A stretch of DNA of 64,000 nucleotides, taken from NCBI RefSeq assembly GCF_021183625.1, contig NZ_CP089214.1:3844001-3908000 (forward strand), read 5' to 3'. Source of the stretch: Nocardia asteroides. Its GTDB lineage: Bacteria; Actinomycetota; Actinomycetes; Mycobacteriales; Mycobacteriaceae. Below are positions 59,140 to 64,000 of this stretch, piece after piece; the first letter of the stretch is position 1; every line of letters begins with the position of its first letter. The position numbers and the translations under genes were made by a program. The notes under the pieces are model-generated. The model was not told the DNA's origin. It saw only the letters and a list, made by a program, of their open reading frames with translations, and did no database searches.

Positions 59140-60150
59140 TCACCCGCCGAGCTGCTGCTGCTCCATCATTCCGACGATGCGTTCCAGGTCCTCGACCGAG
59201 CCGAACTCGACAACGATCTTGCCCTTCCGCTTACCCATGCTAACGACCACCCTGGTGTCGTACGACTCGGAGAGCCGCTCGGCCACCGTCTGCAACCCCG
59301 GCATGTGGATCGGCTTGCGCCGCACGGGGGCGGGCCTGATCACCGAGTCGTCGCGGTTGGCGAGGGTGACGGCCTCCTCGGTGGCCCGCACCGAGAGCCC
59401 CTCGGCGACGATCCGGGCGGCCAGCACCTCCTGGGCGTCCGCGCCCGAGTCCAACCCGAGCAGGGCGCGGGCATGGCCGGCGGAGAGCACACCGGCCGCG
59501 ACCCGGCGCTGCACCGGGATCGGCAGCTTCAGCAGCCGGATCATATTGGTGATCACCGGGCGGGAGCGGCCCAGCTTGCCCGCCAGCTCCTCGTGCGTGA
59601 CGCCGAACTCCTCCAGCAGCTGCTGGTAGGCGGCGGCTTCTTCGAGCGGGTTGAGCTGCACCCGGTGGATGTTCTCCAGCAGCGCGTCGCGCAGCATGGA
59701 GTCGTCGGCGGTCTCTCGGACGATGGCCGGGATGGCGGTCAGCCCGGCCTCCTGGCTCGCCCGCCACCGCCGCTCGCCCATGACGAGCTGGTAGCGGTCG
59801 GCGCCCGGCTGCACCCGGCGAACCACGATCGGCTGCATCAGCCCGAACTCGCGGATCGAGTGCACCAGCTCCGCCAGCGCGTCCTCTTCGAAGTAGGTGC
59901 GCGGCTGCTTGGGGTTCGGCTCGATCTTGTCCGGCGGGATCTCGCGGTAGACCGCGGCGCCGGTGTCGACCAACCCGGTGAGGTCGGGGAGCTCGGCGGC
60001 GCCGATCGGCACCGCTCGGGGGAGGGGAGCCGACGCCTGCGGTGCCTCGCCGAGCGCGGTGCCGTTCCCGTTGCCGGGCGCGCCGACCGGACCCGTCGGA
60101 ATCAACGCGGCCAGCCCGCGCCCCAATCCGCCCTTCTTCGCCTGCGTCAT
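59140..60150 (-). CDS. parB: chromosome-partitioning protein ParB (CTPase)
   Basis: A 336-residue ParB. The N-terminus KKGGLGRGLAALIP interacts with ParA. The CTP-binding motifs are visible (QPIVVRR, GERRWRASQEAG, ENIHRVQLNPLEEAAAYQ), the central HTH is in GVTHEELAGKLGRSRPVITN, and the C-terminal dimerisation segment is KGKIVVEFGSVEDLERIVGM. It loads at parS, spreads as a clamp and recruits SMC/ParA for chromosome segregation. The ATG at 60148-60150 is preferred over a GTG 10 codons earlier, because MTQAKKGGLGRGLAALIP is the usual actinobacterial start. It is the second gene of the parA-parB operon, 59 bp after parA. Confidence 0.95.
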   Translation of the reverse strand: MTQAKKGGLGRGLAALIPTGPVGAPGNGNGTALGEAPQASAPLPRAVPIGAAELPDLTGLVDTGAAVYREIPPDKIEPNPKQPRTYFEEDALAELVHSIREFGLMQPIVVRRVQPGADRYQLVMGERRWRASQEAGLTAIPAIVRETADDSMLRDALLENIHRVQLNPLEEAAAYQQLLEEFGVTHEELAGKLGRSRPVITNMIRLLKLPIPVQRRVAAGVLSAGHARALLGLDSGADAQEVLAARIVAEGLSVRATEEAVTLANRDDSVIRPAPVRRKPIHMPGLQTVAERLSESYDTRVVVSMGKRKGKIVVEFGSVEDLERIVGMMEQQQLGG

Positions 60151-60209
60151 CGGCCTACCGATCCCTTCCTTGTTCGCCACCGGACCCTGTTCTCAATCGT
60201 CGCAGGCGG

Positions 60210-61214
60210 TCAGGCACTGGCGGCGTCGTCGCGCTGCGCCGCGCCGCGGGCAGCGATTTCCCGGCCCGCGTCGAGGTAGCTCATGGCGCCCCGGGAACCG
60301 GGATCGTAGTCGAGCACCGTCATGCCGTAGCCGGGCGCCTCGGAGACCTTGACGCTGCGCGGAATCACCGAGCGCAGCACCACGTCACCGAAGTGCGCGC
60401 GCACCTCCTCGGCCACCTGGTCGGCCAGCTTGGTCCGGCCGTCGTACATGGTGAGGATGACGGTGGAGATGTGCAGCTCGGGGTTGAGGTGCGCCTGCAC
60501 CAGCCCGATATTGCGAATGAGCTGCCCGACGCCCTCCAGCGCGTAGTACTCGCACTGGATCGGGATCAGCACCTCCTTCGCCGCCACCATCGCGTTGACG
60601 GTGAGCAGACCGAGCGAGGGCGGGCAGTCGATCATGACGTAGTCGATGTTGTAGCCGGCGAGGTTGGCCTCCTGGATGGCGGCCTTGAGCCTGCCCTCCC
60701 TGGCGACCATGGAGACGAGCTCGATCTCCGCGCCCGCGAGGTCGATGGTGGCCGGGATGCAGAGCAGCCGTTCGCTGTGCGGGCTGGTCTTGATCGCCTC
60801 CCGCACCGTGGTCTCCCCGATGAGGAGTTCGTAGCTGGAGGGCACGCCCGAGTAGTGGTCGACACCGAGGGCGGTGCTGGCATTGCCCTGCGGATCGAGG
60901 TCGATCACCAGCACGGTCATGCCCTGGTGGGCCAGCGCGGCCGCCAGGTTCACCGCCGTGGTGGTCTTGCCAACGCCGCCCTTCTGGTTGGCGATCGTCA
61001 TGATGCGCTGTTCGCGCGGCTTCGGCACGGTCACACCTCCTGGATGAAGCACTTGACTGGCCCGATGCGCCTCCACGGCGATCGGGGTCTCGCTGGCGGA
61101 AATATGCCCGAAGGGCGTGTTTCCGAATGACTCCGCATCGAAGCTGCTGGAGTCCAGCATCCCCGGAACTCTCGACGTGGTTTCCCGTGAAACATTGGCC
61201 GGCCCGCTCGACAT
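60210..61214 (-). CDS. parA: chromosome-partitioning ATPase ParA
   Basis: A 334-residue ParA with the deviant Walker A motif TIANQKGGVGKTTTAVNLAA (about residues 72-91), Walker A' VLVIDLDPQGNAS and Walker B VMIDCPPSLGLLT. About 70 residues precede the ATPase core; this extension encodes VSRET from a parS-like sequence at 61180. GGAGCAGTT before the ATG at 61212-61214 is a good ribosome-binding site. It drives origin segregation together with ParB. rsmG does not abut it: 1.5 kb separates them. Confidence 0.95.
   Translation of the reverse strand: MSSGPANVSRETTSRVPGMLDSSSFDAESFGNTPFGHISASETPIAVEAHRASQVLHPGGVTVPKPREQRIMTIANQKGGVGKTTTAVNLAAALAHQGMTVLVIDLDPQGNASTALGVDHYSGVPSSYELLIGETTVREAIKTSPHSERLLCIPATIDLAGAEIELVSMVAREGRLKAAIQEANLAGYNIDYVMIDCPPSLGLLTVNAMVAAKEVLIPIQCEYYALEGVGQLIRNIGLVQAHLNPELHISTVILTMYDGRTKLADQVAEEVRAHFGDVVLRSVIPRSVKVSEAPGYGMTVLDYDPGSRGAMSYLDAGREIAARGAAQRDDAASA
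61180..61193. other. parS: parS-like site 1 (GTTTCCCGTGAAAC)
   Basis: Thirteen of 14 bases match the ParB target GTTTCACGTGAAAC. It lies inside the parA 5' coding region, where it encodes VSRET. Confidence 0.65.
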
Positions 61215-61482
61215 AACTGCTCCTAACCCGAGAACTCACGATCCCGAACACCGGCACGCATGCGCACGGAGTCGGTTCGTTCACAGCCGTGTCGGGGGAT
61301 CGAAATGCGTTGATCGGATTCGCGAGACCCGATGGTCCGAGCGGAGCATTCTGCTGCCGCTGTGACCCCCACATCCCGTCGTGGCAACTACGCTCACGCC
61401 GACGGTGACTACTTTGCCAGCAGTGCGGGCGGAACGAAAGCTGAATCGCGGCGGGGCGTGGACGACACGCGGAATGTGCGTG

Positions 61483-61496
61483 GTTTCCCGTGAAAC
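61483..61496. other. parS: parS-like site 2 (GTTTCCCGTGAAAC)
   Basis: Same 14-mer as site 1; 303 bp from site 1, in the parA-rsmG gap. Confidence 0.65.
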
Positions 61497-61559
61497 ATCG
61501 GGCGTTTTTCGCAGTTGCGGTCTGTTGGGAGTGGTTTGCGGGGGAGTGGGTCGGGTCGC

Positions 61560-61573
61560 GTTTCCCGTGAAAC
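61560..61573. other. parS: parS-like site 3 (GTTTCCCGTGAAAC)
   Basis: Same 14-mer as sites 1 and 2, 77 bp from site 2. Confidence 0.65.
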
Positions 61574-61703
61574 AGTGGGCGGCGCCCTTCGGCGCTTCGC
61601 TGACCGCAAGAGTTTGCGGGCCTACTTCTCGCACCGAGCATGGATCGGGCGGCGCCGGGGGCAGCCGCATAAGGTCCCGCTAACGAGACGACTACTGCTC
61701 TGA

Positions 61704-61756
61704 GCCGGTTGAAGCGCGAGGCCGGTTGCAGCGCGCGAGGCCGGTTGCAGCGCGAG
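61704..61756. repeat. three-copy direct repeat (GCCGGTTGCAGCGCGAG)
   Basis: Units at 61704-61720, 61721-61739 (2-bp insertion) and 61740-61756, in the parA-rsmG gap. Confidence 0.75.
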
Positions 61757-61972
61757 GCGGTCCACGAGTCTGCGGAAGGCGCGAGGGTATGCAGCGGCCG
61801 CCGAAGCGAGGGCGCCGACTTGCAGGCTGATTGGTGACGCGAGCGTTGAATGCATGACCGAAGACTGAGCCGGAAGGCAACGCCGGCCTTTTGCGCGTGC
61901 TGGAGAGCTGCGAGCAGGCGGCTCGCCGGGGAGTTGGCAGTTCCTCGGACAACTCGGCACAGCCGCGCTCGG

Positions 61973-62029
61973 CGGATCGGTGAGCTGGCGGAGCGGGCCC
62001 GGGTGAGCGTGCGGGTCCTGCGCTACTAG
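61973..62029 (+). pseudogene. MerR-like HTH remnant
   Basis: Codons give RIGELAERARVSVRVLRY followed directly by TAG, a near-perfect MerR-family N-terminal helix-turn-helix. No in-frame start codon precedes it, and after the stop other frames contain scraps that may correspond to the wing and helix region (LHPPARR; FNGYDWREPE). This suggests an inactivated MerR gene with several frameshifts. The short length limits certainty. Confidence 0.5.
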
Positions 62030-62152
62030 TCCGCCGAACCGTCTCCATCCGCCAGCGCGCCGCAACCGCGTTCAACGGGTACGACTGGAGGGAACCCGAG
62101 CCGATCCGCGATCCGCACTCACCGCAGCACGCACGTCTGGACCAGCGCCGGA

Positions 62153-62191
62153 CTCGCCCACTGCCGGGAATCCAGCGGGCGAGTCCGTTCG
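62153..62191. repeat. 11-bp inverted repeat (CGGACTCGCCC / GGGCGAGTCCG)
   Basis: Perfect arms at 62153-62163 and 62181-62191 separated by 17 bp, inside the parA-rsmG gap; a hairpin or protein-binding site is possible. No T-run follows. Confidence 0.6.
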
Positions 62192-62219
62192 AAGCAACAG
62201 GTGATGCTGTCCCTGCTGT

Positions 62220-62233
62220 GTTTCACGGGAAAC
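62220..62233. other. parS: parS-like site 4 (GTTTCACGGGAAAC)
   Basis: Reverse complement of the site 1-3 variant; with flanking T and A it forms TGTTTCACGGGAAACA, the best overall match in the window (15 of 16 bases of the consensus). Confidence 0.68.
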
Positions 62234-62722
62234 ACTCGCGCCATTGCGGACGCTGCAATCGTCCTGCCACGCGCCCGTAAGCGTCGACGGAAGAAGCGCA
62301 GACTGGACGCGGCGGTCATCCATGCCGACGGGTTCCCCTCCCGGCTGCAACAGCCTGATCTCCTTGCCAACATGGCGGCCGAACTTCGTTGCGCGTCTCC
62401 GTGGCCGCATCCAAGCACCCGCCGCTGCCTCGGCAGAGACAGCGGCCGCGTCGCGCCCAGCGCCGGATCGTGCCACCTATCGTCGCGCGAGCGATCAGCT
62501 CAGCGCGTCAGCACGCGAAGAGGGGAGTACGTGAAGCGCTACACAGTCTCGCGACGCCACTGAAGCAGATGACCTCAACACACCAGGCTCGCTCAGGGCG
62601 AGCATCGCCGCTCAGTTGATCGCCGCACCGCGCGCCACCTCCGCGCCGCCCAACCGTCGATGCCTGAAGCTGGGTGTCCCAGCCGCCCCCGGGCGCGGGA
62701 CGCGGGCACTCCCTGCGCCCAC

Positions 62723-62736
62723 GTTCCACGTGAAAC
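62723..62736. other. parS: parS-like site 5 (GTTCCACGTGAAAC)
   Basis: One mismatch to the consensus, in the left arm; it lies 11 bp beyond the rsmG stop codon. Confidence 0.62.
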
Positions 62737-62746
62737 CAACCCCCAC

Positions 62747-63481
62747 CTATCGCCCCGAAACCCCACCCTTCCGCCCCTTCGCCGCACGCCGCAACGCAGC
62801 CCGCTCGGAGCGGGGGAGCGCCTCTGCGGACACCACCAGCGTCGGCACCTCCAGCACTTCGCCCCCGCACTCGAGCACCGCCACACCGCCGGCACCGGCC
62901 CGAGCCAGATCGTGCGCATCCCGCTCGACCTCTTCCCGCGCACTGCTCCCCTTGAGCGCGAGCATCCGCCCGTGATCCCGGAGCAGCGGCATCGACCACT
63001 GGGCGAGCTTGCCGAGCGGAGCGACGGCGCGAGATGTCACGACGTCGGCTCCGCCGACCTCCTTCAGCACCCCGTCCTGTTCGGCACGCCCCCGGACGAC
63101 GGTCACCGGCAACTCCGCCTCCTCCAGGAACTCGCTGAGGAAGGCGGTCCGGCGGAGCAACGGCTCGACGAGCGAGATGCGGAGGTCCGGCCGCGCGATG
63201 GCGAGCGGGATCCCGGGCAGCCCGGCACCACTGCCGACGTCGACCACCGTCGCCCCCGCCTCGATCAACTCACCGAGGACGGCGCAGTTGAGAATGTGCC
63301 GATCCCACAGCCGGGGCACCTCACGCGGGCCGATCAGCCCGCGCTCGACACCGAACGAGGCGAGCGCGGCGTGGTACCGCACCGCGAGCGGCAGGCGGTC
63401 ACCGAAGATCACCGCGGCCGCCGGCGGCGGCTCGACGAGACTCGGCTCGACGGCGCCGGGATCAGGTTCCACGTGAAACAT
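62747..63481 (-). CDS. rsmG: 16S rRNA (guanine-N7) methyltransferase
   Basis: A 244-residue RsmG (GidB) SAM-dependent methyltransferase that methylates G527 of 16S rRNA. The SAM-binding motif is VVDVGSGAGLPGIPLAIARP, with EVPRLWDRHILNCAVLGELI upstream and VTSRAVAPLGKLAQWSMPLL downstream as in the family. The N-terminus MFHVEP is encoded by a parS-like sequence (63466-63479), a common actinobacterial arrangement. GGAAGG directly precedes the ATG, closer than usual; a GTG four codons earlier is the alternative. Loss of RsmG gives low-level streptomycin resistance in other species. Confidence 0.94.
   Translation of the reverse strand: MFHVEPDPGAVEPSLVEPPPAAAVIFGDRLPLAVRYHAALASFGVERGLIGPREVPRLWDRHILNCAVLGELIEAGATVVDVGSGAGLPGIPLAIARPDLRISLVEPLLRRTAFLSEFLEEAELPVTVVRGRAEQDGVLKEVGGADVVTSRAVAPLGKLAQWSMPLLRDHGRMLALKGSSAREEVERDAHDLARAGAGGVAVLECGGEVLEVPTLVVSAEALPRSERAALRRAAKGRKGGVSGR
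63466..63479. other. parS: parS-like site 6 (GTTCCACGTGAAAC), in rsmG start
   Basis: One mismatch to the consensus. It encodes residues 2-6 of RsmG (FHVEP) and is identical to the 62723 site. Confidence 0.65.
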
Positions 63482-63581
63482 CCTTCCGAACACAGGAGGG
63501 GCGCACCGAGCCCGGAGACGGCAAGGGCCTCCGGTCCGGAGACCAGAGGCCCTATCCAATCATCCGCCGCGGCGGGGGGCG

Positions 63582-64000
63582 TCACGCAGGGACGACCACC
63601 ACGTGCCGGTTCGGCTCGACGCCCTCGCTCTCGCTGGCGACGCCGTCCACCGACGCGACCGCGTCGTGCACGATCTTGCGCTCGAACGGGGTCATCGGCA
63701 CGAGCGGCTCGGGGGCGCCGCTGGCGAGCACCCGCTGCGCCGCGGCCTCGCCGAGCGCGCTCAGCTCCGTGCGGCGCTTGGCCCGCCACCCGGCGACGTC
63801 GAGCATGAGCCTGCTGCGCTCGCCGGTCGCCTGCTGGACCGCGAGCCGGGTCAGCTCTTGCAGCGCGTCGAGCACCTCGCCGTTGCGGCCGACGAGCTTG
63901 GTGAGATCGGTGCCGCCGTCGATGCTCACGACGGCACGGTCGCCCTCGACATCGAGATCGATATCACCGTCGAAATCGAGTACGTCGAGCAGCTGCTCGA
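63582..64000 (-). CDS. jag: Jag/KhpB RNA-binding protein (5' end outside window)
   Basis: Partial: 139 codons from the right window edge to the stop. A KH-type domain (VVSIDGGTDLTKLVGRNGEV) is followed by an R3H domain (ERSRLMLDVAGWRAKRRTEL, with PMTPFERKIVHDAVASVDGV and EGVEPNRHVVV). It corresponds to Rv3920c and is followed by rsmG on the same strand; yidC should lie upstream beyond the edge. It binds RNA and affects cell-envelope growth in Firmicutes and probably here. Confidence 0.92.
   Translation of the reverse strand, partial: EQLLDVLDFDGDIDLDVEGDRAVVSIDGGTDLTKLVGRNGEVLDALQELTRLAVQQATGERSRLMLDVAGWRAKRRTELSALGEAAAQRVLASGAPEPLVPMTPFERKIVHDAVASVDGVASESEGVEPNRHVVVVPA

Larger units (their letters stand above)
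61215..62746. other. 1.5-kb gene-poor region between parA and rsmG
   Basis: No intact gene is recognised on either strand. It holds four parS-like sites (61483, 61560, 62220, 62723), a three-copy 17-19 bp direct repeat (61704-61756), an inverted repeat near 62153-62191 and a MerR-like fragment (61973-62029). The reading frames present have no recognisable domains and partly spell out parS sequences (VSRET, FHGKH, FHVK). Confidence 0.7.

Noticed and set aside
61215..62746. parA-rsmG gap considered as oriC
   Set aside because: No cluster of DnaA boxes (TTGTCCACA-type) was found; in this lineage oriC flanks dnaA, which lies beyond jag.

Overview
The window reads as about 70% G+C chromosomal DNA from a mycolate-containing actinobacterium, most likely Nocardia or a close relative. 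The main evidence is the gene order of the last third: pcnA, mutT4, a DUF6049-type membrane protein, murJ fused to a pseudokinase, sigM, anti-sigma, trxB, trxA, cwlM, a GNAT protein, parB, parA, rsmG and jag. This is the origin-proximal order known from Mycobacterium (Rv3907c to Rv3920c). A complete yrbE/mce operon supports the same placement. No rRNA, tRNA, insertion sequence, prophage or CRISPR array was seen. The right edge points towards oriC, because yidC, rnpA, rpmH and dnaA normally follow jag.

Layout. 1-11.3 kb: XRE/DUF5753 regulator (cut by the edge), a small unknown gene, an AlkA-type DNA glycosylase divergent from a TetR regulator, a 34-codon candidate gene, a large FAD/Fe-S oxidase divergent from an ABC exporter, an AcuI/YhdH reductase, a DinB2-type Y-family polymerase, and a TetR-thioesterase pair with a perfect operator palindrome. 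11.3-20.4 kb: Lon under an HspR-type HAIR element, dienelactone hydrolase, DUF445 protein, a TIGR03083/03084-type protein, a membrane-anchored unknown, LhgO, an SRPBCC protein, RNase HI and a repeat tract. 20.4-29.8 kb (minus strand): yrbEA-yrbEB-mceA-B-C-D-E-F plus an Mce-associated protein, with mostly overlapping or nearly abutting genes. 30-42 kb: exported and envelope proteins (S1 protease, LppU-like lipoprotein, small secreted protein, LdtMt1-type L,D-transpeptidase, Zmp1 metallopeptidase, DUF4190, DUF4185), together with pirin, a NUDIX hydrolase, an MFS permease, a DUF6802-like protein and a PxpB-PxpC fusion. 43-64 kb: the origin-proximal housekeeping block.

How the genes work together. 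The 45.5-58 kb block joins cell-wall synthesis (MurJ lipid II flippase with pseudokinase, CwlM regulator of MurA) to stress sigma control (SigM and its anti-sigma) and thiol redox control (TrxB-TrxA behind a match to the SigR/SigH promoter consensus). ParA and ParB, with seven parS-like sites (six of them between 61.1 and 63.5 kb), form the chromosome-segregation module. The mce operon should encode a lipid or sterol importer; its MceG/Mkl ATPase is not in the window. Two CRP-like palindromes precede the L,D-transpeptidase gene.

I did not find a clearly new multi-gene system. The most unusual observations are a DinB2-type polymerase with Gln at the steric-gate position, a set of parS-like sites that all deviate from the consensus in one of two ways, a 1.5-kb gene-poor stretch between parA and rsmG that holds a MerR-like remnant, and a 1653-residue MurJ-pseudokinase fusion with a strong internal start signal at the junction.
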